64,000 nucleotides of DNA. Origin: Strigamia acuminata (Eukaryota > Arthropoda > Chilopoda > Geophilomorpha > Linotaeniidae). Positions within the stretch are counted from its first letter, which is position 1; the number at the start of each line of letters is the position of its first letter. The position numbers and the translations under genes were made by a program. A model generated the notes under the pieces. It was not told the origin of the DNA, made no database searches, and saw nothing but the letters and a program-made list of their open reading frames with translations. The stretch spans positions 16,084,427-16,148,426 of the forward strand of contig OX442315.1 in NCBI GenBank assembly GCA_949358305.1, read 5' to 3'. Below, piece by piece: positions 12,882-22,429 of the stretch.

Positions 12882-13363
12882 TCAGAATTGAAATATTTCT
12901 CTCGTCGGCTTCACACTTGCTATCATCAATATAGCTGCAACAAGCCCCACGCAAAGCAAAGCCACGTTTACTGGCAAACCAGTAACTCCCTGCGTCGTCG
13001 CGGGTTCGGTTATGGCTGGAGTGGGTGGGCTGGCTCCGGTCGCAGCTGTGGGTGGCGGTGGCTCGTCCGCTGGCGTTGTTGCATTAGTTGCATTACCCTT
13101 CTCCGCTCGCTTCAGTCTTAGTCCTAGAACAAACATTTATTTCATTCTTTCATTCATTCATTCTTTCTTTCTTTATTTTGTACCTTCCATTATCGCGTTT
13201 CCATCTTGGTTTGCTGCAGTTGGGACAAGTATTGGTACAGCAACTAGAATGTTTTTTTATTTATTTATTTTTTTTTTGGTTTTAAATTAAAGGCGTTTAA
13301 ACATTTTATAATCTACGAAATTTAATTACTTAAACCAAGCAGCACAAAAAGTATCGCCCGCAT
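12882..13363 (-). CDS. Small Pro/Thr-rich single-pass membrane protein, copy A
   Basis: Three exons, 13363-13336, 13243-13184 and 13123-12882, all introns phase 1, encode about 109 residues. Order of parts: hydrophobic signal peptide (MRAILFVLLVAVPILV), short acidic/basic segment (LRLKRAEKGNATNAT with two N-glycosylation sequons), a Pro/Thr/Ala-rich linker likely O-glycosylated, then a C-terminal hydrophobic helix (VALLCVGLVAAILMIA) and a short tail. The C-terminal helix could be a membrane anchor or a GPI-signal-like segment. I recognise no family. Its only visible relative is the tandem copy at 14946-15420, with the same exon structure and conserved ends but a diverged linker. Confidence 0.72.
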
Positions 13364-13652
13364 TCTGTGAAACAAATAGATAGAAAGAAAATATTGATTT
13401 GAAATTCTTTTCGACTGAAATGTGTGGAACGTTCTACGACGACAACTACATCAGAACATTGTCAACAATATAGCACGCTCTCTACGTCGAACGTAAATCG
13501 TGACTGTGACGTGACTACTGGCTACGGAAATACCGCAGTCAACACTCCGTCAAGTGGATTCATCAGTGCCGGTAGTAAGAAAAAAATGAGAATTAATTTT
13601 AATTTGAGTTTTTCATTTTTTTTTAGAGGCTTTTATTTAACTTGACTTGAAT

Positions 13653-13680
13653 GTTTGTTTGTTTGTTTGTTTGTTTGTTT
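13653..13680. repeat. (TTTG)n microsatellite
   Basis: Seven consecutive GTTT/TTTG units lie at the end of duplicated block A. The second block lacks this expansion. Confidence 0.95.
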
Positions 13681-14945
13681 ATGGGTGTGTTTCAACTTCC
13701 GGTTTATGTGATTTTGAAAAAAAAATGAATTAAAAAATGAATCATAAGATTGAAAGGTAGACTTTTCTGGTGCAGATTTTGGTCTACTTTCCAATTAATA
13801 TGATAAAATTGATATTAAAAGTAGTTATAAGGGAGAAAATGCTGATTTACGGCGAAATGTAAACAAACCGGAGCGTTACCTGGCGGAACCGTGTCCTTTA
13901 ATGGATGCCAAAATGTTCGCCCGATACGAATGTCATGTTTACAAGAAAATAACTGATTCTTGATCAAAGATGGCTATAAACCATAATATAAATCTATATT
14001 CCGGTGCATTTCACTTCCTTCGAGAGGTAGAAATCATGAATATCTACACTTCCATAGTTATTTCATGATTTATCAATCGTTATTCAAATTTACCGCCGTT
14101 TCGCGATCGCGCCATCTATTGACAATATTAGACATTGACCATTACGGTTTCATAACCGTCACTCGGGTAAAATAAAAAGGTGAGCTTGATGCTTTATCAA
14201 CTTGTTTTATTTGATCTGTAAATATAACTAATTTGAAGAATAAAATCGGAATTTTACGGTATCAAACATTTTGCGTTACTTTTCTGGAATGGAAGATTTT
14301 TCCCAGCCGTGCGTGTTTAATAATTTTATTAAACTAATAACAAGTTACGCTCATTATACACACAGCATAAATGAAATAAATTCTTATTTAATTGATAAAT
14401 TCACTCGCAATTTTTGCGGTGATTTTTGATGGTTTATGGCTCTCGTGGTGTCTATTCAGTTTAGTGTAGCCTCCAGACACAGGACGGGTCCCAGAAAGTT
14501 TTCTGATCTAAAAAGCAATCTGGATGTCACGGAGTAATCTAAACGTTATAGGTTAAGGTGGTTTTATGATATCGTTAAAATGCCAAGTTGTCATAAATAA
14601 TCAACGAGTTTTTTTCACCAAACGCTCAATCTGTAGGTGAGCTTGAAGCTTTAACGATCATTAGTTGTCAAATTGTTTTATTCGATCTGTAAATGGAAAT
14701 TACTTTTAAAAAATATGAATAAAATGGAAATTTTACGGTATCGAACATTTTGTTTGATGTTTGTGGAATGGAATGGAAGACTTGCACAGTATAAATGATA
14801 AAAAAAATTCTTATTTTATTTCATTTACCAATAAACAAAGCAACTATAAATGTTATACATATGAGCAACAACTTTTAACATTTAGCATTAACAAAGTAAA
14901 CGAAGTTAAATTCGTTTCAGAATTGCAATATTTCCATCGCCTGCT

Positions 14946-15420
14946 TCACACTTTCTGAGCTATCATCAATATAGCTGTAACAAACCCCATGCAAAGCAAA
15001 GCCACGTTTACAACGGGCAGACCAACAACTCCCTGCGTCGTCGTATCTGCTTCTATTGGGGCTCCAGGTGTGGGATCATCACCAGTGTTTGGCGGTATAA
15101 AAACCGTCGTAGATGGCATAGTTGCGTTACCGACAGTTTTGTTTGTCCCAGGATCCATTCGCTTTAGTCTTAGTGCTAGAAAAAAAATTTCTTTCATTCT
15201 TTCATTCTTCATTAATTAATTTATTAATTAATTTCTTTATTTCTTTATTTCTTTATTTATTTTTTACCTGACAACGTTTCATCTTGGTTTGCTGCAGTTG
15301 AAACCAATATTTGTACAGCAACTAAAATGTTTTTTTTTTTAAATTAAAGGCGTTTAAGCATTTTATAATCTACGAAATTTAATTACTTAAACCAAGCAGC
15401 ACAAAAAATATCGTCCGCAT
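14946..15420 (-). CDS. Small Pro/Thr-rich single-pass membrane protein, copy B
   Basis: Paralogue of the gene at 12882-13363. Exons 15420-15393, 15321-15268 and 15175-14946, phase-1 introns, about 103 residues. Signal peptide MRTIFFVLLVAVQILV, mature start TAANQDE, sequons NKT and NAT, a Pro/Thr linker quite different from copy A, then TTTQGVVGLPVVNVALLCMG and a hydrophobic end. Exon 1, exon 2 and the membrane helix are much better conserved than the linker, the pattern expected when the ends direct secretion and anchoring and the middle is free or selected to change. Function unknown. Confidence 0.72.
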
Positions 15421-15739
15421 TGTGTGAAACAAATAGTAAACAATAAAATATTGATCCGACACACTTTTAGGCTAAAAGATGTGGAACGTTCTACGAATAC
15501 TGCATTAGCAACCAGGCGAGAATAACACGCGCCTCGTACGTGGAATGCAATTGGTGTTAGTAATTGGTGTTATATAGTTACCTTGTTAGTAAGTAGACTA
15601 ATGGATACGGAAAGACTCCAGTCAACATTCCGTCATGTGGATTCATCGGCATCGGTAGCAAGAAAAAAATAAGAATTAATTTAAATTTGGGTTTTTAATG
15701 TTTTTAGGTTTCCCGAACTTTTTTTATCCAAATAACCAA

Positions 15740-16530
15740 CAAGCAGGCCTATTTTTTCCATCGAGCGAGATACACTCTCTGTGAGTGAGACCGGGCACAA
15801 TCACCACTTGTTATTCTTGAGATCGATCCTATGGAATTTTATTACAAGTTAGCAACCATTTGTTGTTGGCACTTCTTTTATTTGGCAACCATCTGCCTAA
15901 ATGGCCATACTCTCAAAATTACCATTACCGGGCTTAATAAAGGACAGGAAGTTATCTTCTATGATATCCTTTTGATAAATGTTAACAATAAAGAGAAAAT
16001 TTTATTTCCTTTTCCAATATGATTTTCTATACTTAAAACTCAAAAATTACGTACAATAAACGAATTTTAATGCTGCCGATGCCAAATTTTGTTGCATCCT
16101 ATTAAAGAAGTACACAAAAAAATTCTATAGGCTTACTTTTTGATTTTATTTGTTTGTTTTCAAAGTACCGTATATCCTGCTTTATTCATAAAAATTGCGT
16201 GGGTTTGGTTTTTTTTTTGTTTTCTTTGGTATTTTTCAATTAGAAAAAAAAATTGACAATTTTTATGAGCGGTTTGAAACGTTATTAGAAACCAATTCGA
16301 TTTGGTGATGAACTTGACAAGTGCAAAGCCGATGATGGAAGTGCATTTTAGAGTTTCTGCTTGAAATATTCATCCAGTAATTTAATATACACATATTTCA
16401 GAACATCTGGGAATGTGACTACAAGAAATTGGCTGAAGGAGTATGAAGTTAATGATTTTGCACCATAAATCAGAATTGATCTTTATATTTTGTGTACACA
16501 ACAGCCCTGCCCAGAAGTAAAGCTATTGAC
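15740..16530 (+). pseudogene. Fragment of a ten-exon secreted-protein gene (exons 8-10 and preceding intron)
   Basis: The sequence matches intron 7 through exon 10 of the gene at 20085-22152. The intron part (GGGCACAATCACCACTTG... near 15793) is followed by a truncated exon 8 (GATGAACTTGACAAGTGCAAA near 16305, donor mutated to GGAAGTG), exon 9 (16402-16440, ending GGAGTATGAAG instead of GGAGTAAGTTG) and the start of exon 10 (from 16505), which runs into an in-frame TGA after VKLL. No exons 1-7 are present. The unit is a dead relic of the tandem family. Confidence 0.8.
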
Positions 16531-16824
16531 TGACCTTTGGATAAACATTTTATTTTTATTCCAATGTGTACGTAGTGAGCCTAATACGGTTGTTTTCTTC
16601 ATTTATTTTCCTTTCCTTGATGCTAAACAACCGGATACCTATAAAAAATATTTCAAATTAATTATATTTTCTCTTTTAAATTTAAAAAAAAACAACAAAC
16701 TTACCTGTTTTGACATACCAATGCCAGGAAAACATTATTTTTAAATAAAACTTAATTAAGTAATTTTGTATCACTAATTTAGAAATGTCTGCCTCGTCCT
16801 GTATCTCAAGAATATTATCCTTGC
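16531..16824. other. Intergenic stretch, nothing recognised
   Basis: AT-rich sequence between two pseudogene fragments. No ORF with recognisable similarity and no repeat structure is seen. Confidence 0.4.
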
Positions 16825-16975
16825 GTATCTATAAATTCATCGACTGTGACATATCGTTTAGAATAAGTAATGATTTTTGTCATCCTTAGAGAATATATAA
16901 ACGATTATTTCGATCCAATTTTCTCCGTTTGATTGCTGACCCTGACTATGAACTTCTTCTGTTTGTATCTTCTTC
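16825..16975 (-). pseudogene. IQUB third-exon fragment (decayed)
   Basis: The plus strand TTTGATTGCTGACC.TGACTATGAACTTC, CATCGACTGTGACATATCGTTTAG and the stretch between them correspond to IQUB exon 3 and its acceptor at about 4490-4650, in the same orientation, with many substitutions and small deletions. It directly precedes a NUDT16 relic, as in the parental IQUB-NUDT16 arrangement. Confidence 0.7.
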
Positions 16976-16999
16976 TGATGCAAAAATACGAGTGCATCG

Positions 17000-17345
17000 A
17001 ATGCATTTTTTTGCTATCGTAGTGAATACGGACGAATTCCAAGTGATTGAAAAACGTTGTTTCGATGTTGAAGATTCCGGCGAAAAAGTAAGATAAGAAA
17101 AAATTTACGAAAAAAACGAGTAAAATACAATTTTTTTTAAATTATTTATTTATTCAGTCACTAGGTGACCCTCGTGCTTGTCTGTACAAAATGGCGAACA
17201 AAGTGCGCGGTTTTCCGTCGGTTTCGAAACAAAACTTCGTCGGATGTTGCAAACAACAGTTGAGCCAGAGCTTAAGAACGTCTAATTTTACGACTGAGCA
17301 TGAGAACGACATTCAGCCTAAGCGACGGCATCAAGAAATAATTAA
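17000..17345 (+). pseudogene. NUDT16 exon 2 end, intron and exon 3 (decayed copy)
   Basis: Sequence from GCATTTTTTTGCTATCG to the final GGCATCAAGAAATAA matches NUDT16 from mid exon 2 to the stop codon, including the short intron and its TATTCAGTCACTAGGTG acceptor region. The copy lacks exon 1 and the Nudix box and has an altered frame in exon 3 (for example a small deletion around GAACGACATTCAGCC). It cannot encode an active hydrolase. Confidence 0.82.
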
Positions 17346-17549
17346 ACTAATTTAAAATATATTTTTCTTATTCAAAAGAGTAATTATATCAATTTATATT
17401 CACGAACACGATTAAATACTGAAATAAATACATTTAATATCGAATCAAAAAGTTTACTTGCTTAAAAATCATTCTATTTATTATCACTATCACAAACGTT
17501 TCTTATTTTGCAATAACGAACGTAGCCTTGGTTTTTACAACGTCCACTG

Positions 17550-17691
17550 CACGAATTGGCGACGTATCACGGCATACGCATGTATTTAAGGTCTTTTACT
17601 ACAAGGTTTATGTGTGCAGTCATCACAGCCAGGTGATTCATGAAGGTAATTTTAAGGTAATTTTAATTTTTTATTCAAACTACCGGTAGTA
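17550..17691 (+). promoter_or_regulatory. Promoter/5' region of BTB gene copy 2
   Basis: GAATTGGCGACGTATCACGGCATACG followed by TATTTAAGG near 17583-17591 mirrors the region before BTB copy 1. The start ATG at 17692 aligns with the ATG at 6566 of copy 1. Confidence 0.5.
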
Positions 17692-19272
17692 ATGGAAAAT
17701 CAAGCGCAGCTGGTTCTTGATAATCTGTACAAGTCGCGGGAAGAAGGAAAACCCGAAATGGTCGCGTTGGAGTGCCAAAATGGCCGTGTATTTGCCCACA
17801 AAAACATATTGGTTGCTGGTAGCGATTATTTCAATGCAATGTTCAGCGGATCAAACATCGAAAACCAAACAAACGTGGTATCCCTTTCGTCCATGCGCGT
17901 AGAAGTGTTAGATATTGTCGTTAAATTCATTTACTCTCAGAACATTCCCACCCTGGCTGAACTTCAGGAAGGATTGGTAAAAGAAATTATTATTGCCGCC
18001 GACAGAATGGTGTTGAGACAATTATTCGGCAAATACTGGGACGTATATTCCACCGCGTTGACATATGAGAATTTTTTAAACGTTTGGCTGCTTGCGGATA
18101 TGTTCGGGCTAAACGAAATTGTCGCAACCGTGACAAAATTTATTTTACTCAATTTGAAATCGATTTCCGCCACTCATATAATTTTCGACTTCACGCGGCG
18201 GGAATTGGACAACATGATCGCAAATGACGTCAGCGGATTGAAACCGGTGGAAATTGGCGAATTCATCGAGTTTGTTCTGATTTGGGGATCTAAAAATAGG
18301 ATTGACGATGTTATCGATTTGATATCGAAGTGTAACATTAAAATACTCCCGAATTCCGTTCTGCGTGATCTTTTATCGCGGAATCAATTCGTTGTTAACT
18401 CGAAACCGATTCACGACATGTTGAGTCGAGAAGCCACTACAAGATGGCTGAATGCAACGTCGCCGCATTTCGTAATCAACGTTTTCGAAACGGATACAGA
18501 AAGTGGGGAAATAATCCACTCGGTTAAATATCTAAACCAAAACGATCGCAGCATTAAACGTAAAGGTACTGGGAAAGCAAACTTGTTTCAGGCAGTTTCT
18601 AGGACCGGAAAAAGATTTGAGTTCGGATGTAACGCGTTGGGGTACTTCGCTTTGGATACTAAAGGATGCCGATACCTTCATCCTCAGTTATTACCGAATA
18701 CCTACGAAAGAGCTTGTGAAGCTATAAATCACAACGAAATATTTTTTCGACGAACGAGTGATAGTTACCGGTGTTTCAATTTTGAGGAAAAAACATGGCG
18801 TACGATTAAATTTAAAGACGAAATTGACATTTCCGATTCAATGCTTATGGCCACTGCCGACGGGAAGTTCATATTTGATGTGGATGAACGGCGAATGAAG
18901 ATTGTCGATAACAAGCTGGCAACGTGTCGGACGGTGGAGAAGTTACCGGGACTTTGGAAAGCCGTCGCGTGTAGAACACTCGACACGGGCAAATTAATTT
19001 TCTTCCGGGAATCACCGACCAACAATTTGATCATTTATGACGTGAGCCAGGAGAATTTTTGGCTGTGTCCTGTGTCGATTACGTTTCCTGAAATCACAAA
19101 CTTGTTTTTCTACGCCTCGTACGCCGAGGATACACTTTTATTCACCCCGGCCCAAGCCTCCTGCGACATATATTCGTTAAAAACCAAGTCAAAGATCTAC
19201 GAACACGTCGATTTCCACAGTTCCACCTATTTCGACCTGAGTGTTAAGGTCCACTCGTTGGGTGAAGAGTAA
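17692..19272 (+). CDS. BTB-BACK-kelch-like protein, copy 2 (intact, intronless)
   Basis: A single 526-residue ORF. The BTB domain spans about residues 10-120 (MVALECQNGRVFAHKNILVA, SDYFNAMFSG), followed by a BACK-like helical region to about 240 (IEFVLIWGSKNRIDDVIDLI). The C-terminal 270 residues are divergent kelch/beta-propeller-like, with recurring blade strands such as FNFEEKTWRTIKF, FDVDERRMKIVD and IYDVSQENFWL. The expected role is a substrate receptor for a cullin-3 ubiquitin ligase in cytoplasm or nucleus. The family is distant from the BTB trio at 28-42 kb. It is the surviving partner of the transposon-split copy at 6566-9939. Absence of introns suggests an old retrocopy or lineage-specific expansion. 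Confidence 0.88.
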   Translation: MENQAQLVLDNLYKSREEGKPEMVALECQNGRVFAHKNILVAGSDYFNAMFSGSNIENQTNVVSLSSMRVEVLDIVVKFIYSQNIPTLAELQEGLVKEIIIAADRMVLRQLFGKYWDVYSTALTYENFLNVWLLADMFGLNEIVATVTKFILLNLKSISATHIIFDFTRRELDNMIANDVSGLKPVEIGEFIEFVLIWGSKNRIDDVIDLISKCNIKILPNSVLRDLLSRNQFVVNSKPIHDMLSREATTRWLNATSPHFVINVFETDTESGEIIHSVKYLNQNDRSIKRKGTGKANLFQAVSRTGKRFEFGCNALGYFALDTKGCRYLHPQLLPNTYERACEAINHNEIFFRRTSDSYRCFNFEEKTWRTIKFKDEIDISDSMLMATADGKFIFDVDERRMKIVDNKLATCRTVEKLPGLWKAVACRTLDTGKLIFFRESPTNNLIIYDVSQENFWLCPVSITFPEITNLFFYASYAEDTLLFTPAQASCDIYSLKTKSKIYEHVDFHSSTYFDLSVKVHSLGEE

Positions 19273-19788
19273 TTTGTTGTTATTATTTTTGTGAAATAAA
19301 TACATTTAATCGATCAAATAGTGTGCTGCAATAATCAAATTTAAGTTAATGACAGTCTTGTGGCGGGAATGTGCATTGCCGTGCAAAGCAGTGCTATTCT
19401 ACCAAATAGAAAACATGTAATTTATTGTCTTCTCAGCAGTTGGAATTCACAATGCAGGCACAGACATCAATCACTAGGAGGACATTATTTCCTGCAAATT
19501 AATCAAGGCTCCTTTCACTCATGTTTTAAAGAGTCATTTATCATATTAAATTCAATAATTTTCCTGGTGAGGGTAATATAACTAAATAAATAAATTATCC
19601 CCTTGGTACCAAAAAGACCCATCAAGCCCTTGGATCATCATTGGACATGTTAAAATGAATGGTTCCATCAACACTTTCTAGATCAATCCCTGTTTGCCAT
19701 TGATAATGAAATGATGATGTGTGCGTGGTGCACTCTATAATCAGTTGCCAATAATAATAATGTTACAGCTGTATTATCATCATTATTA

Positions 19789-19833
<45 letters not shown>

Positions 19834-20084
19834 GAAAAAACACCTCATACAGTAGATTCATAATTCTAACGTGTCGCTTTAGGGGCCTCTCCGGGATTAG
19901 GCGCCATTAACAAAGATTGATCTTTTTTCAATGTCGATCCGCCCCTGTTGCGCGCACAAAATGCAATAATAAGAGAATTGCATGATGGTTTGGTACCCGC
20001 CCCTTTTCAGTAGTTACTTAGATACCGAACAACAACAAGGTCAGATCATTTCAGCCGAAGTTTGTGTCCCATTAACTCTCGAAA
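19273..20084. other. Intergenic region with TTA microsatellite and upstream region of secreted-protein gene 1
   Basis: Contains an (ATT/TTA)n microsatellite at about 19780-19832. From about 19960 to 20080 it resembles the region before gene 2 (TCAG..GTTACT.AGAT.CCGAA, AACAAGGTC, TCAGCCGAAG.TTGT), so this is probably the conserved promoter and 5' UTR. No other gene is seen. Confidence 0.55.
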
Positions 20085-22152
20085 ATGAATTCTCTGTTCG
20101 TGCTCTCTCTCTTGATTTGTCTGGCCGTCACAGTGGAGGGAGTAAGAAATTATGATATATATAATTATATAATATGATAAAAACATTTAATATCTTTTCT
20201 AACAAAATTATTTGTAATGTTTTTCAGAACTGTTTTTTAAAGGGTCAACCAGAAAAGGTGAGTTAAAAAAATGAATGAAAAATACTCGTATTATTTGAAT
20301 TGATTTTGAACAGCACATTGACGATGACATGAAAAGATTATCGGCCCCAACCTTAAAGAAATGTCAAGAAAAGACTCCATCTCATGTAAGACAGATACAT
20401 TAATACGTTAAATGAATTATATTGTATTTAGAGAAATGTTTGTGTACTATAATAGAGTGAACCGGACCTGGCAAAATGCGTCAACGAAACGGTAAGAAGT
20501 TGATAGGCGTAATTTAGGCCCCACTGCTTTCGTTTTTAGATTTACAATAAATTCGATTAAACATAAAATAAAAGGTTAATTGACATTGCAGTTGTTCTTT
20601 TACTATAAATTTAATAGAATTATTGCTTTTGGAAATGTAAAAATGAAAGGAGTGGTCGTGACTGCACATTTTAGACGAAAAACTTGGATTTTTCAGACAT
20701 GGAATTGCAAAAAAAAAGAATTATTGATCTCATATGACAATTTTTTTGATTAAATAATTGTTTACTTATTCGTATAATGTTCACATTAAACATGACTTGT
20801 TTTGTGTAAATAGTTGGAGAAAGCTGCAAAGGATTGCTCAAAGGAAAACTCTGGGGTAAGTTGGAGGAATAAGAATTAGAATTAGAACTAGCTAAATTGT
20901 ATTATCACAGAAAGATGAAAAGGCCTGGTACATCTGCTTTGCTAATAAATTGGGTTCTGTAAGTGTGAATGGTGATTGATTATCAATTCAGTTGTTTTGG
21001 ATAAAATTAAATTTTATTTAGGAGAAACCAACTGACGAAGAAATGTCATTTGATTATTTTAAGAAGGAATTGCTGAGTTTCACTGAAGAAGCTGTAAGTT
21101 TAAAAATGCAATGGTTTCTGATGATTATTTGCACAGGAAAGATGTATTAATTTTATAAATTTTTTTTACGTGTGCTAAAAATGGAATTTAGTGTTTGAAT
21201 TTCTTTAACGGGGCACAATCACCACTATTGTTATTCTTGAAATTAATCCTACAGAAATTTATTACAAGTTAGCAATCATTAGCTGCCAACAACTTCTTTT
21301 ATTTGGCAACCATCTGCTCAAATGACCATCCTTCTAAATTACCTTTACCTGCCTTAATAAAGAGCAGGAAGTCATCTTCTGTGATATCCTTTTGATGAAT
21401 GTTAACAATAAGGAGAAAGGGAATACAATTTTATTTCCTTTTCCAATTTCCATTTCCTTAAAACCCAAAATTACGTTCAACAACCTACTTTTAATTGTGT
21501 CGTATTCGTATCCTACTAAAGAAATACACACGCAAAAATTCTATAGGCTTACTTTTAGATTTTATTGGACTGATGTCAAAGCACCTTGTATCCTGCTTTA
21601 TTCATAAAAATTGCATGGGTTTGGTTTGTTTGTATTTTTTTTTTGTTTTTTTGCCAAAAAAAAAAAATTGGCAATGTTTCTGGAGCAATAATTATTAGAA
21701 ACCAATTCGATTTCTCTTTGCGTGGTTCATACTTAAACCACTTTTCTAGAACTTATGTTTTTCTAAAAGTCTAAGTTCTACAAATCTGAAATCTTTTCTA
21801 CAAAAGTGGTTTAAGTGTGAACAGGGCACTAGACATTTTGCTATTGTTAAATATAATAATTTGTTTTTAGAGTAAGAAAGCCGTTGGTGATGAACTTGAC
21901 AAGTGCAAAGCCGATCCTGTAAGTGAATTTTAGAATTTCTCCTTGAAATATTCTTCCAGTAATTAAAAAAACACATATTTCAGAACTTCTGGGAATGTGG
22001 CTACAAGAAATTGGCTGAAGGAGTAAGTTGAAGTAAATAATTCTGTATCGTAAACCAGAATTAATCGTTGTATTTTGTGTACGCAACAGCCCTGCCCAGA
22101 AGTAAAGTCTTTGATCGATGAAATGAACGAATGGAAAAAAGCCTCTGAATAA
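20085..22152 (+). CDS. Small secreted Cys/Lys-rich helical protein 1, ten tiny phase-0 exons
   Basis: Ten exons: 20085-20141, 20228-20257, 20314-20385, 20456-20491, 20814-20855, 20911-20958, 21022-21093, 21871-21918, 21984-22022 and 22090-22152. Every coding exon length is a multiple of three and every intron is phase 0. The 168-residue product has a signal peptide (MNSLFVLSLLICLAVTVEG) and a mature chain of about 149 residues that is charged, mostly helical in character and has eight Cys after cleavage (NCFLKG, LKKCQEK, AKCVNET, AKDCSKE, WYICFAN, DKCKADP, WECGYKK, PCPEVKS). The overall look recalls odorant-binding-protein-like carriers, but the C2-x3-C3 spacing of insect OBPs is absent, so I do not assign it. 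Intron 7 (777 bp) holds the sequence copied into the relic at 15.8 kb. A tandem paralogue follows. Confidence 0.82.
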
Positions 22153-22429
22153 AAAACCAACTGTTTAAATTGCACAAAAACAAATTGTAAAATCATAATA
22201 GCACGAAAAATATAATAAAAATTACTTTAGAGCATTAAACAATTTCTATTTTGCGCCCTGTAACTCGACGCCGTATATCTTCCAATAGTGCACCGGTACG
22301 CTATTAACTTAAAAACATTACCCGCGCGCAATAAAAAGTGCATTGCATCATGGTTCAGTGGTTACTCAGATCCGAAACAACAAGGTCGGGTTATATCAGC
22401 CGAAGATTGTCTGCCATTAAGCCTAAAAA
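22153..22429 (+). promoter_or_regulatory. Spacer and probable promoter of secreted-protein gene 2
   Basis: The 3' UTR of gene 1 (AATATAATAAAAATT) is followed by a region conserved with that before gene 1: GTGGTTACTCAGATCCGAAA, CAACAAGGTCGGGTTATATCAGCCGAAG. The conserved block ends about 30 bp before the ATG in both genes. Confidence 0.5.

Larger units (their letters stand above)
12295..15690. repeat. Tandem duplication, about 12.3-13.65 kb and 13.93-15.69 kb
   Basis: Two consecutive blocks share the same order of segments. Each begins ACTGATTCTTGATCAAAGATGG (about 12311 and 13947), includes AATCATGAATATCTA and CGTTTCGCGATCGCGCC, and carries one small membrane-protein gene on the minus strand. 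Each ends with GTAGTAAGAAAAAAA-type sequence near 13571 and 15656. A 3'-flank segment with TTTACGGTATC(A/G)AA and TGGAATGGAAGA occurs three times (about 12540-12845, 14185-14402, 14636-14880), showing a further partial duplication. The stretch 14403-14635 is unassigned. Confidence 0.85.
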
